64,000 nucleotides of DNA from Lewinella sp. W8 (lineage in GTDB: Bacteria > Bacteroidota > Bacteroidia > Chitinophagales > Saprospiraceae). The notes under the pieces are model-generated. The model was not told the DNA's origin and made no database searches. It saw only the letters and a program-made list of their open reading frames with translations. The position numbers were made by a program, and so were the translations under genes. Positions 8,301-16,385 of this stretch are shown piece by piece. The stretch spans positions 62,001 through 126,000 of the forward strand of contig NZ_SNAQ03000015.1 in the NCBI RefSeq assembly GCF_004375085.3, read 5' to 3'. Numbering within the stretch: position 1 is the stretch's first letter; every line of letters begins with the position of its first letter.

Positions 8301-9278
8301 GTGCTACAGGATTCCCACGGAAGAAAAATAAGCTATCTACGACTCGGCGTTACGGACCGCTGTAACCTCCGGTGCCGCTACTGCATGCCCGCCGAGGGCA
8401 TCAACTTCTCCGATAAAAGCGAGTTGCTAACCTTCGAGGAAATCCTGTTCCTGGGCCGCGTCCTGAGAAAAATGGGCGTCGTCAAGGTGCGCCTCACGGG
8501 GGGAGAACCCCTGGTCCGCCGGGGCCTTCCCGAGCTGGTCCACGAACTGGGGCAAATCTTCCCTACCCTGGCCATGACCACCAACGGGGTTTTGTTACCT
8601 CCCGTTCTCGACACCCTGATTGAAAGTGGCCTTACCCGCTATAACCTCAGCCTGGACACCCTGCGTCCGGACCGCTTCGCCGCCATTACCCGCCGCGATG
8701 ATTTTACGGGAACCATGGCCGCTTTGGATGCCCTGCTCGAGCGTGGGGTCACCACCAAAATCAACGTTGTCGTCCTGAAGGGTACCAACGACGACGAACT
8801 GGTGGATTTCGTGGCCCTGACCAAAGACCGACAACTGGACGTCAGGTTCATCGAGGCGATGCCCTTCAACGATGACGACGGCAACCACCACCTGTTTCTT
8901 CCCTACCACGAGATGCTCGACCGGCTACGCGCATCTTATCCCGAGCTGACCCAAATTCAGGGAGAAAAGAACAGTAGTAGTATTACCTACCAGGTCCCCG
9001 GCTTCCGGGGAAACGTTGGCCTCATTCCGGCCTACAGCCGGAGCCTCTGCGGGAGTTGCAACCGCCTGCGCCTGACCCCGAAGGGAACGATGTTAAATTG
9101 CCTCTATTCCACGAAAGGACTGGAGCTCCGCCCACTGCTGCGGGGAGGAATCTCCGAGGACGAGCTTGAACAGCTAATCACCGATTTCGTTGCCACGAAG
9201 GAGATAGACGGTTTCGTTACGGAACGCAAGGAACAACAAGGTGGAGTTTTTGCCAGTATGACGAGTATTGGGGGGTAA
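8301..9278 (+). CDS. moaA: GTP 3',8-cyclase MoaA
   Basis: A radical SAM enzyme for the first step of molybdopterin synthesis, turning GTP into 3',8-cyclo-GTP. The N-terminal 4Fe-4S motif is CNLRCRYC. The C-terminal cluster motif is CGSC followed by C thirteen residues later (LCGSCNRLRLTPKGTMLNC). The chain ends in the Gly-Gly tail (SMTSIGG) that MoaA needs. I chose the GTG at 8301 because family members start just before DSxGRKxxYLR, giving 325 residues. An in-frame TTG at 8241 would add 20 residues unlike the family. moaC and a moeB-like gene follow on the same strand, separated by an octamer repeat array. Confidence 0.95.
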   Translation: MLQDSHGRKISYLRLGVTDRCNLRCRYCMPAEGINFSDKSELLTFEEILFLGRVLRKMGVVKVRLTGGEPLVRRGLPELVHELGQIFPTLAMTTNGVLLPPVLDTLIESGLTRYNLSLDTLRPDRFAAITRRDDFTGTMAALDALLERGVTTKINVVVLKGTNDDELVDFVALTKDRQLDVRFIEAMPFNDDDGNHHLFLPYHEMLDRLRASYPELTQIQGEKNSSSITYQVPGFRGNVGLIPAYSRSLCGSCNRLRLTPKGTMLNCLYSTKGLELRPLLRGGISEDELEQLITDFVATKEIDGFVTERKEQQGGVFASMTSIGG

Positions 9279-9289
9279 GGGGGTTTGTT

Positions 9290-9377
9290 GGTCTGTTAGT
9301 CTTTTAGTTCGTTGGACTTTTAGTCTTTTAGTTCGTTGGTCTGTTAGTCTATTGGTCTGTTAGTCTGTTAGTTCGTT
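9290..9377. repeat. Octamer tandem repeat array B
   Basis: Eleven uninterrupted 8-base units of consensus (A/G)GTCTGTT (variants AGTCTTTT, AGTTCGTT, GGACTTTT, AGTCTATT), with a partial unit just before. It begins 11 bases behind the moaA stop and ends about 70 bases before moaC. It is the longest of the three arrays in the window. Confidence 0.9.
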
Positions 9378-9446
9378 GGCCAATCGATTTCCGGCGGAGT
9401 AGTTTTGGCCCGAGAAAAGTTATCCTGTCTAAAAAAGATTCTTTTT

Positions 9447-9935
9447 ATGCCTTTGACGCATTTAGATGAAACGGGCAAGCCCGGCATGGTTGATGTCTCC
9501 GATAAGGAAACGACGGCGCGCGTAGCGGTAGCCAGTGCGAAGGTGCTGCTCGGGCCGGAGGTCGGTAAGTCCCTGGCCGAGGCCAATTACCAGAATCACA
9601 AGGGAAGCATCTTCCAGACGGCGATTCTGGCCGGCACCATGGCCGTCAAGCAGACCTGGTCGGTCATTCCGCTCTGTCACGCCATTCCCGTCAGTGGGTG
9701 CAAAATCAGCGTGGAACCCAGTGAAGACGGGACGACTTTGCACCTGCGCTGCCGCGTCAAAACGATGGCCCCTACGGGCGTGGAAATGGAAGCCCTGCAC
9801 GGCGTGAGCGTAGCCGCCCTGACCATTTACGACATGTGCAAGGCCCTGAGCCACGACATTCGCATTACGGACGTGCAGCTGGAGACCAAAACGGGTGGAA
9901 AGTCAGATTTTCATCGCTCCGAAACGCCTTCCTGA
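9447..9935 (+). CDS. moaC: Cyclic pyranopterin monophosphate synthase MoaC
   Basis: 162 residues. MoaC rearranges 3',8-cyclo-GTP to cPMP, directly after MoaA. Family blocks are clear: MVDVSDKxxTxRxAVAS near the start, KGSIFQTAILAGTMAVKQT near 50, LCHAIPVSG near 77 (usually LCHPLxL; the His is kept) and GVEMEALHGVSVAALTIYDMCKA near 115. The ATG at 9447 is preferred over a TTG at 9405 because MPLTHLDETGKPGMVDVS matches the family N-terminus. It ends two bases before the moeB-like ATG, so the two are surely co-transcribed. Confidence 0.95.
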   Translation: MPLTHLDETGKPGMVDVSDKETTARVAVASAKVLLGPEVGKSLAEANYQNHKGSIFQTAILAGTMAVKQTWSVIPLCHAIPVSGCKISVEPSEDGTTLHLRCRVKTMAPTGVEMEALHGVSVAALTIYDMCKALSHDIRITDVQLETKTGGKSDFHRSETPS

Positions 9936-9937
9936 TC

Positions 9938-10981
9938 ATGGATCGCTACCAAAGACAACGGGTGCTACCCGAAGTGGGAGATGACGGCCAGGCGCGCCTG
10001 GGGCGCGCCCGGGTAGTGATCATCGGTTGCGGCGGACTCGGCAGCCCGGCTGCCGCCTGGCTGGCCGGCGCCGGCGTGGGCCACCTGAGCCTGATCGACG
10101 GCGACACCCCCCACCCCACTAACCTGCACCGGCAGGTGTTTTTTGCCGACGGTCAGTCCGCCCCCAAGGCGGAACTCCTCGCAGACCACCTGCGGAAACT
10201 GAACCCCGACATTGAGATTCGCCCGCAGGTCACCTATCTGGAAAAACACAACGTCCGGGAGTTGCTGGAGGGGGCTGATCTGGTCCTGGAGTGCACCGAC
10301 CACGCCGCCACCAAGCACCTCGTCAGTGATGCCTGCCATCTACTGGGCATTCCCCTGGTCTACGCGGCCGTACATAAATACGAGGGCTACGTGGCGCTGT
10401 TCCCCCACGAATCCTCCGAGGACATCCACCTCCGGGACCTGTTTCCCGCCCCGGATCCTACCCTCCCCGACTGCGCTACCGTAGGCGTTTTGCCCACTGC
10501 CGTGGGTCTGGTGGCGCTGCTGCAGGCCACGGCCGCCCTCAACTTCCTGCTGGGTATCGGTCGGCCGCCGGTCCGGGAACTCCTGACCTACAATGCGCTG
10601 GATCACCGCCAGATGCGGATGAAACTCACCAAAAATTATCGGGAACCGGTAATCGCCCCCTGGGCGGAACAACGGTCGCCTACCCGGACCGAACTCGAGG
10701 TGGGACGGGAAACCCTGGAGGACCCGTCGCGCTTCGGTGCCGTCTTCAGCATGCTGACCGAAGCACAGGAGCCGGACTTACCCCCTGGCGCCATCCGGCT
10801 CACAAAACGTAACCCACTCGGACAGGTAATGCAGCTTGCCCGGGCCGGAAAGGAATACCTGATCTACTGTAAATCCGGCAAACTCAGTCTGGTCCTGGCC
10901 GCCGAAGTTCGTAAGGCCAACCCCGAGGTAAAGGCCTTCAGCTTGCGGGGAGGAAAACCCCTGGAGAAGCCTTCCGTCTAG
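9938..10981 (+). CDS. MoeB/ThiF-family adenylyltransferase with rhodanese-like tail
   Basis: 347 residues. The E1-like domain (about 1-245) has the nucleotide loop GCGGLGSPAAAWLAGAGVG, the NLHRQVFF block with the conserved Arg, and LECTDHAATK for the catalytic Asp. The last about 90 residues look rhodanese-like, with a persulfide-loop candidate YCKSGKLSLVLAAEV. By family and position it should adenylylate the C-terminal Gly-Gly of the adjacent MoaD and help load sulfur. Unlike E. coli MoeB, neither zinc-binding CxxC pair is visible: PDCATVGVLP lacks the preceding pair and NYREPVIAPW stands where the second is expected. It starts two bases after moaC, and its stop codon shares the bases CTAG with the stop of convergent moaE. 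Confidence 0.88.
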   Translation: MDRYQRQRVLPEVGDDGQARLGRARVVIIGCGGLGSPAAAWLAGAGVGHLSLIDGDTPHPTNLHRQVFFADGQSAPKAELLADHLRKLNPDIEIRPQVTYLEKHNVRELLEGADLVLECTDHAATKHLVSDACHLLGIPLVYAAVHKYEGYVALFPHESSEDIHLRDLFPAPDPTLPDCATVGVLPTAVGLVALLQATAALNFLLGIGRPPVRELLTYNALDHRQMRMKLTKNYREPVIAPWAEQRSPTRTELEVGRETLEDPSRFGAVFSMLTEAQEPDLPPGAIRLTKRNPLGQVMQLARAGKEYLIYCKSGKLSLVLAAEVRKANPEVKAFSLRGGKPLEKPSV

Positions 10982-11394
10982 GGACGGGCGTTCACCCAGT
11001 AGCTACCGTCGGGACGGAACTCTTTTTTCCAGATGGGGACGTCCTTTTTGAGCTCATCGATAATCCATTCGCAACCATCGAAGGCGGCGGCCCGGTGGGC
11101 GGAACTCACCGCGATGATCACCGCAATGTCGCCGATGGCCAGCTTACCTACCCGGTGGTGCAGCACGACGGAAGTCAGGCCGAATTGTTCTTTTGCCTGG
11201 CCGGCAATCCGGCGCATTTCCTTCAGGGCCATTGGGGCGTAGCTGTCGAATTCCAGCCGTACTACGGGCTCGCCTTTACTGTGGTTTCTGATGGTGCCCA
11301 CAAACAGGCAAATACCCCCACAACTGGGGTCCTGCACTTTGCCGTAGCAATGATCAACGCTCAGGGGAGAATCGGAAAGGTCAATGTCCAGCAT
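10978..11394 (-). CDS. moaE: Molybdopterin synthase catalytic subunit MoaE
   Basis: 138 residues. MoaE forms a heterotetramer with MoaD and puts two sulfurs into cPMP to make molybdopterin. Visible blocks: GGICLFVGTIRNHSKG near 27, LEFDSYAPMALKEM near 50, HRVGKLAIGDIAVIIAVSSAHR near 80 and the catalytic lysine segment KKDVPIWKKEF near 118. It starts nine bases after moaD ends, and its stop overlaps the moeB-like stop from the other strand. Confidence 0.95.
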   Translation of the reverse strand: MLDIDLSDSPLSVDHCYGKVQDPSCGGICLFVGTIRNHSKGEPVVRLEFDSYAPMALKEMRRIAGQAKEQFGLTSVVLHHRVGKLAIGDIAVIIAVSSAHRAAAFDGCEWIIDELKKDVPIWKKEFRPDGSYWVNARP

Positions 11395-11403
11395 AACTGA
11401 GAA

Positions 11404-11676
11404 TTATCCTCCGCTTACGGGCGGGATGATGGCCAGGACGTCGGTTGCAACCACGGGGTCGGCATCCCGGGCGTAGGCTTCGTTACGGGCGATGGCAAAG
11501 CTGACCAGGTCGCCAAAGGCCGGATAGCTCTCCAGCAGGGCCTTACGGACGTGCGCAATGGTCAGAGGATCGTCTGGGCGTGACCGCAGGTGCAGCGTAA
11601 TTTCCGGGGCAGCCGTGAGGTCACGGGCGATACCGAAACACAGTAATTGAATGGCGATGGTTGGCGTTTCCGTCAT
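11404..11676 (-). CDS. moaD: Molybdopterin synthase sulfur carrier MoaD
   Basis: 90 residues with a beta-grasp ubiquitin-like pattern. The chain ends VLAIIPPVSGG; the terminal Gly-Gly is the site that is adenylylated and turned into a thiocarboxylate. It lies directly upstream of moaE (nine-base gap) and 24 bases downstream of a TauE/SafE gene, forming a three-gene minus-strand unit that converges on moaA-moaC-moeB-like. Confidence 0.93.
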   Translation of the reverse strand: MTETPTIAIQLLCFGIARDLTAAPEITLHLRSRPDDPLTIAHVRKALLESYPAFGDLVSFAIARNEAYARDADPVVATDVLAIIPPVSGG

Positions 11677-11700
11677 CGGGGAGGAAGTTAGCGTGCAAAG

Positions 11701-12483
11701 TTACCAAACGCCGAAGTGGCGCGCCAGGAGCCGGAGTGCGACCAAAAAAATCAGGGTAGCGGCAATGCGTCGGATGCTGGCCGGTTTCAGGCGGTTCAGG
11801 CTTAGCCGGGTGCCCATTTGTCCGCCCATAAAAACGGCCAGCATCAGGCTCCCCACCAATACCCACTGCACCTGCGCTCCGTCGCCAAAAGCGGAATACT
11901 GCCCGGCAAGACCCGCCAGAGAATTAACGAAAATGAAGAGGCTCGTCACGGCCGCAATGGAGCGGGCGGCGGCCCACTGCCGGAGGAACAGGACCGGCGA
12001 CAGGAAAATCCCCCCGCCGATGCCCACCAATCCGGCCAGAAAACCCAGTCCCGCTCCCAAAAAGCCCGCACCGGCCAGGTCACTGGTTGGCGACTTGAGT
12101 TGAGCAGCATTGGAGGGCTTAGGTTGCCCGGTGGTTTGCCACCACATGGCACCGGCCGCAAAGATGAGAACCAGGGCCAGGAGCAAGAGAAATTGGTCCC
12201 GGGGCAGGGTCACGCTGCCCCCCAGGAAAGCCGCCGGCACACTCAGCAGCACGAGTGGCATCGCCCGCTTCCAGGGCATTTTGCCCGCACGGGAGAAATG
12301 CCAGACGCCGCCACCGGCCACCACCAGATTGCACAGCAGGGCCGTAGCCCGCATTTCCAGGGTGGGTAATGCGGTAAGGGCAAGGAGCGCCAGGTAGCTG
12401 GAACCGCCGCCGAACCCCGCCATGGCGTAGGTGAAGGCCACCAGGAAAAATGCCGGTAAAAGCCAGTAAATCTCGGATATCAT
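11701..12483 (-). CDS. TauE/SafE-family sulfite/anion exporter
   Basis: 260 residues and about eight hydrophobic segments. It shows the two family half-motifs: AGFGGGSSYLALLAL near residue 22 and AGLVGIGGGIFLSPVLFL near 150. TauE/SafE proteins export sulfite, sulfoacetate or other organosulfonates across the inner membrane. It is first gene of the tauE-moaD-moaE unit. The link to sulfur insertion into molybdopterin, or to a molybdenum enzyme handling sulfite, is inference from position. No oxidoreductase using the cofactor is in the window. Confidence 0.88.
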   Translation of the reverse strand: MISEIYWLLPAFFLVAFTYAMAGFGGGSSYLALLALTALPTLEMRATALLCNLVVAGGGVWHFSRAGKMPWKRAMPLVLLSVPAAFLGGSVTLPRDQFLLLLALVLIFAAGAMWWQTTGQPKPSNAAQLKSPTSDLAGAGFLGAGLGFLAGLVGIGGGIFLSPVLFLRQWAAARSIAAVTSLFIFVNSLAGLAGQYSAFGDGAQVQWVLVGSLMLAVFMGGQMGTRLSLNRLKPASIRRIAATLIFLVALRLLARHFGVW

Positions 12484-12525
12484 TGCGGCATAAACTTACA
12501 ACGTATATCCCGAGTAATGGGCAGA

Positions 12526-13083
12526 TCAGAGGATGGTGTCGTCCTTATTCTTATGGTAGGTCTTCACCATAAATTCCTTTTTACGTTCGGCCTCTTCACA
12601 GTACTTACCCTCCGTCGTACAGAATTGCTCCAGCGTCTGGGCGACCCCCAAATGCGCTTCCTTGCCATCCAGTTTTATCTGAAGCGCCTGGTTAAATTCC
12701 AGGTAGGCATTTTTCAATATTCCCCGTTCAAAATTCCGCCAACCGCTCGAGACCAGGTAGTCGTAAGCCTCCTCTTCCTCCGCCGTGTATGCGGGGACTG
12801 CGGCCGCCTTCCAGGCGCTGGAAACGTAATTTTCGCCAACTCCCAGCAGCAGGGCCCCAAAAAAGTAGAGACCGCCGGCACAGAGCGCGGTGAGTAAAAA
12901 GCCCGGCACCCGGCCCGATGGCCGGGTGGACGTCATCCGGTAAGCCTCATCAGGAGAGCGATGATTTCCTCCTTCGCGGCGAGCGTCCCTGCCCCTTTTC
13001 CAACGCCGTAATGCCGCAAAGGCTTTACGATGCTTATGGTCCGTTCCGCTATGACCGGGGTTCTTTCCTTGTCCTAACACCAT
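12526..13083 (-). CDS. Hypothetical single-pass membrane protein
   Basis: Not recognised. 185 residues from the ATG at 13083; an ATG at 13101 or one near residue 50 are alternatives. The first about 55 residues are basic and His-rich. One transmembrane segment follows (VPGFLLTALCAGGLYFFGALLLG), then an acidic stretch (YTAEEEEAYDYLVSSGW). The last part, NAYLEFNQALQIKLDGKEAHLGVAQTLEQFC, resembles a single TPR-like helical hairpin. Two nearby Cys (FCTTEGKYCEEAERKKEF) end the domain. It does not appear to share an operon with tauE. Codon use is normal for the window. Confidence 0.6.
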   Translation of the reverse strand: MVLGQGKNPGHSGTDHKHRKAFAALRRWKRGRDARREGGNHRSPDEAYRMTSTRPSGRVPGFLLTALCAGGLYFFGALLLGVGENYVSSAWKAAAVPAYTAEEEEAYDYLVSSGWRNFERGILKNAYLEFNQALQIKLDGKEAHLGVAQTLEQFCTTEGKYCEEAERKKEFMVKTYHKNKDDTIL

Positions 13084-13370
13084 GATGCAGTTCGTTTCCA
13101 ATTAGATAACGGCTGGTTGGTCCAAAACGGCGCTTGGGAGAACGGAAAAATTCGATCATTTGAAAGCCCCGGGCCTGAAGGAAAAAGCCTCAGCGACCTG
13201 GAAGTCCCGGCCGATAAGACCAGGACAAAGGTCAGGGCTAACCCCCTGAGCATCAGCATTGGATACCAATCTACCCTTAAGGTAAGGAGGTAGCGGATTC
13301 CTTTTCGCCCCTTCGGACGAAGGTTGGATATTTATCGATTAACGGCGGCGTCACCCCCGAGCAGTGATCA

Positions 13371-13643
13371 CTAAACGACCACCGTAGCGTCGCAGTGTTG
13401 CACGGCGTGAACGATCAGGTTGAGGATGAGGATGAGTCCCATCAGGAGCGCAAGAATCCCAATCCAGCAAAGCGTAGTATCGTAGGCCGGTTTGCCATAA
13501 ACCGGAACTTCAGCCTCCGAAATAGGCGCTTTGGCGGGCGATTGATCAAGAGTAGTTTCGGTCGTGGACCGAAGAGAAAATGTGCGGTAGTTTCTATGGG
13601 CTTTACGGGCCTGGCCAGAAACAGGATAATGGCCGGGTGACAT
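13371..13643 (-). CDS. Small hypothetical membrane protein
   Basis: Not recognised. 90 residues. A basic N-terminal third, a linker rich in Pro, Ala and Glu, and one strong transmembrane helix near the C-terminus (TTLCWIGILALLMGLILILNLIV). The hydrophobic segment and an ATG start favour a real gene, but no family is evident. The 110 bases before it (13260-13370) and the AT-rich 13650-13810 hold nothing else I can name. Confidence 0.4.
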   Translation of the reverse strand: MSPGHYPVSGQARKAHRNYRTFSLRSTTETTLDQSPAKAPISEAEVPVYGKPAYDTTLCWIGILALLMGLILILNLIVHAVQHCDATVVV

Positions 13644-13814
13644 GGTTGTTTTGTTTGAACCAAATGTCGTCTGGGGCCCATAGCGGAGGAAGCTTTGTCG
13701 ACGAACCGAGAAGGAATCTCGATTAATTTCAATCGTTAAGAAAGATTTAAAAAATCTGTAAAAAATTGATTTACAAACTTTTAAACCAAAATTTCCTTCG
13801 CTACCGTATTGCCG

Positions 13815-14276
13815 CTACTCCATCAAGACATTGTCGTAAACCTGCACCCGGCCGAATTTGGCTTCCTGCTCTTCGACGAACTTCAGGTGGATGGGGTGTT
13901 CCTGATAAATATCGTGACCGGCAACGTCATCAAACCACACGATGAGGGCGTAGTCGAAGGAATTATCCACCACACCGCGCGAGGGCGTAGCGGCCGGCGG
14001 ACCAAAGAACATGCGCTTTACGGAAGGAATGCCCTCCAGGCTCCAGACCCCTTCCTCAAAATCCTTGGCGGAGGCTTCGTCCACGTCCTCGTTCAGCCAG
14101 AAATACACGGTATGGACCAAACCCGGCTCGGCGTCACCATCGATGACCCGTTCAATTTCGACCTCCTTGACTTCTTCCGTGGTTTTATTGCAGGAGTACA
14201 GGCCCGTGGAAAGCAGGGCCAACGTCAGGATGATCAATTGGGGAGAAACGGAAATGACCGAAGTAGGCTTAAACAT
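13815..14276 (-). CDS. Dabb (stress-responsive A/B barrel) domain lipoprotein
   Basis: 153 residues. A signal sequence ends in a lipobox-like LLSTGLYSC near residue 29. The remainder is one Dabb domain: VHTVYFWLNEDVDEASAKDF near 53, then a beta-alpha-beta barrel with FDYALIVWFDDVAGHDIYQEHPIHLKFVEE near 108 and an ending VYDNVLME. These dimeric alpha-beta barrels are common in Bacteroidota; a biochemical role is rarely known. The gene is divergent from the rhomboid gene. Confidence 0.85.
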   Translation of the reverse strand: MFKPTSVISVSPQLIILTLALLSTGLYSCNKTTEEVKEVEIERVIDGDAEPGLVHTVYFWLNEDVDEASAKDFEEGVWSLEGIPSVKRMFFGPPAATPSRGVVDNSFDYALIVWFDDVAGHDIYQEHPIHLKFVEEQEAKFGRVQVYDNVLME

Positions 14277-14341
14277 CTGAGTAGTATTGGGTGAGTGATG
14301 GAAAAGGCGGGGCCCCGCCCCGCCGTCCGGCCAAGATAGCT

Positions 14342-14349
14342 TACTTTCG
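14342..14349 (+). promoter_or_regulatory. Putative -7 box of the rhomboid gene
   Basis: TACTTTCG, one base from TAnnTTTG, lies four bases before the ATG at 14354. This implies a very short or absent leader and argues against the longer reading frame opening at a GTG at 14291. A G+C-rich palindrome (GGCGGGGCCCCGCC) lies just upstream. Confidence 0.45.
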
Positions 14350-14353
14350 CCTT

Positions 14354-14992
14354 ATGAATTTCACGTTGATCCTGATTGCCCTGACGGTACTGATTTCTTA
14401 CCAGGCATTTAATAACCCCCAACTGCGGGGAAATATGCTCTTCATTCCCACCGCCGTAAAGAATCAGGGGCAATATTATCGCTTCTTGACCCACGGATTC
14501 ATTCACGCGGACTTCAATCACCTCCTGCTGAATATGTGGGCGCTGTACATTTTTGGTCCCACCGTAGAATCCATCTTTTCGGCCTACATCTTCGGTCCTA
14601 CCTTCGGCAAGCTGATGTTTTTGGTCTTTTACTTGCTGGCCTTGGCCGCCAGCTCCCTGCCGGACTACTTCCGCCACCAGGATAACCGGGCCTACGCCAG
14701 CCTGGGTGCTTCCGGAGCGGTGGCCGCCACGATGTGGCCCTACATCATGATCGATCCCTGGAACTGGTTCATCTTCCCTCCCCTGCCGGCCTTCATCCTG
14801 GGTATCGGATACATTGCTTACAGCCACTACGCCGATAAACGGGGAGGTTCCAACGTGGGCCACAACGCTCACCTCTGGGGGGCCATTTTCGGGCTCGTCA
14901 TCTACGTGGCCATCAGTTGGTTCGCGGCTCCGGAAATCCTGGAGACCTTCTTCAATCGTTTGTTTGAACCCCGCGGCCCCGCTTTCCTGTAA
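14354..14992 (+). CDS. Rhomboid-family intramembrane serine protease
   Basis: 212 residues and six or so membrane helices. The family signals are visible: HxxxNHLLLNMWALYIFGPTVE near residue 58, the catalytic serine motif GASGAVAATMW near 117 and the catalytic His in HNAHLWGAIFGLVIY near 178. Rhomboids cut transmembrane substrates within the membrane. The ATG is chosen over an upstream GTG because of the adjacent -7 box and because LILIALTVLISYQAF fits an N-terminal helix. No partner gene is evident. Confidence 0.9.
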   Translation: MNFTLILIALTVLISYQAFNNPQLRGNMLFIPTAVKNQGQYYRFLTHGFIHADFNHLLLNMWALYIFGPTVESIFSAYIFGPTFGKLMFLVFYLLALAASSLPDYFRHQDNRAYASLGASGAVAATMWPYIMIDPWNWFIFPPLPAFILGIGYIAYSHYADKRGGSNVGHNAHLWGAIFGLVIYVAISWFAAPEILETFFNRLFEPRGPAFL

Positions 14993-15053
14993 CCCGATTG
15001 CGGTGATATCAATCTGGTGCCATTTCCGCGCTTCAAAACCACGGGAAAAGGAT

Positions 15054-15061
15054 TACCTTTG
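15054..15061 (+). promoter_or_regulatory. Putative -7 box of ychF
   Basis: TACCTTTG is a full match to TAnnTTTG, about 60 bases before the ychF ATG. No clear -33 element is visible. Confidence 0.5.
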
Positions 15062-15120
15062 CGCCCCGGAACGGGCCCGATGGCCCAACGATCCTTTGAA
15101 TAGCAGAAAGAATATTCCCC

Positions 15121-16218
15121 ATGGGACTTAAATGTGGCATCGTAGGCTTGCCCAACGTCGGCAAATCTACTCTCTTTAACGCCCTGACTTCGGCCAAGGC
15201 CCTGGCGGCCAACTACCCCTTCGCCACCAAGGAGCCCAACGTGGGCGTCATTACCGTCCCCGATCCCCGGCTGGACAAGCTGGAGGAACTGGTTAACCCG
15301 CAGAAAAAAATCCCCACGACCGTTGACATCGTTGACATTGCCGGGCTGATCAAAGGCGCCAGTAAGGGGGAAGGACTGGGCAACCAGTTTCTCGGCAACA
15401 TCCGCGAGACAGACGCCATCATTCACGTCGTGCGCTGTTTTGAGGATGACAACGTCGTCCACGTCGACGGGTCCGTAGACCCCGTGCGGGACAAGATGAT
15501 CATCGATACCGAACTCATCTTCAAGGACATTGAAACGGTAGAGAAGCGGATTGATAAATTCCGCCGCATCGCCAAAAGCGGCGACAAGGAAGCCGTCAGA
15601 ACGATGGAGGTCGGTCAGGCGCTCCTCGAACACCTCGAGGCCGAAAAGCCCGCTCGCAGTTTCGAGACTTCGGAGGAAGGTCAGGAGGTAGTGGACAGCC
15701 TCATGCTGCTGACCGCCAAACCCATCCTGTACGTTTGTAACGTGGATGAAGACAGTTTCCCCGACGGCAACGAACACACCAAAGCGTTCCGGGAAGCGAT
15801 CAAGGACGAAAAGGCAGAGACCATCCTGGTCTCCGCCCAGATTGAAGCCGAAATTGCCGAGCTCGACACCAAGGAGGAGCGCGACATGTTCCTGGAGGAA
15901 ATGGGGCTGGCTGAACCCGGAGTTAACCGGGTGATCCGGGCCAGCTACCAGCTGCTCAATCTACTGACCTACTTCACCGCCGGAGAGAAAGAAGTCCGTG
16001 CCTGGACCATTACCGAAGGAACCAAAGCACCGGGAGCCGCCGGTGTGATCCACACCGATTTCGAGAAGGGCTTCATCCGGGCCGAAGTGATCCACTACGC
16101 GGATTTCGTGACCTACGGATCAGAATCCGGTGCCCGGGACAACGGCAAGCTGAACGTGGAAGGAAAGGAATACGTCGTGCAGGACGGCGACGTAATGCAC
16201 TTCCGTTTTAACGTGTAG
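15121..16218 (+). CDS. ychF: Redox-regulated ATPase YchF
   Basis: 365 residues, full family length. An Obg-class P-loop protein with GLPNVGKSTLFNALT near residue 9, DIAGLIKGASKGEGLGNQFL near 70 and the YchF-type NVDED block (in place of NKxD) near 206, which confers ATP preference. The C-terminal TGS-like domain ends VQDGDVMHFRFNV. YchF binds ribosomes and is linked to stress and translation control. It has its own promoter and is separated from neighbours by more than 100 bases. Confidence 0.96.
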   Translation: MGLKCGIVGLPNVGKSTLFNALTSAKALAANYPFATKEPNVGVITVPDPRLDKLEELVNPQKKIPTTVDIVDIAGLIKGASKGEGLGNQFLGNIRETDAIIHVVRCFEDDNVVHVDGSVDPVRDKMIIDTELIFKDIETVEKRIDKFRRIAKSGDKEAVRTMEVGQALLEHLEAEKPARSFETSEEGQEVVDSLMLLTAKPILYVCNVDEDSFPDGNEHTKAFREAIKDEKAETILVSAQIEAEIAELDTKEERDMFLEEMGLAEPGVNRVIRASYQLLNLLTYFTAGEKEVRAWTITEGTKAPGAAGVIHTDFEKGFIRAEVIHYADFVTYGSESGARDNGKLNVEGKEYVVQDGDVMHFRFNV

Positions 16219-16385
16219 ACAGATTAGCTTCCCGTAGTGGAAACTTTTGGCGCCCTGCTCCGGTTTGGCGGGTGAGTTTTCCTTGTCCGGGATTCCGGTA
16301 AGGCTAGTGGGACAAAATATGTCTGCACCGGCTGAGCCGAATATTCCGGTTCACCTCACGCTTGCGTCCAAAGCTAACCCCCACC

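Noticed and set aside
13074-13259. 61-residue minus-strand frame with a signal-peptide-like start (MLMLRGLALTFVLVLSAG)
   Set aside because: The rest has no plausible domain and it overlaps the next frame's start. Could be a decayed lipoprotein gene, but support is too weak.
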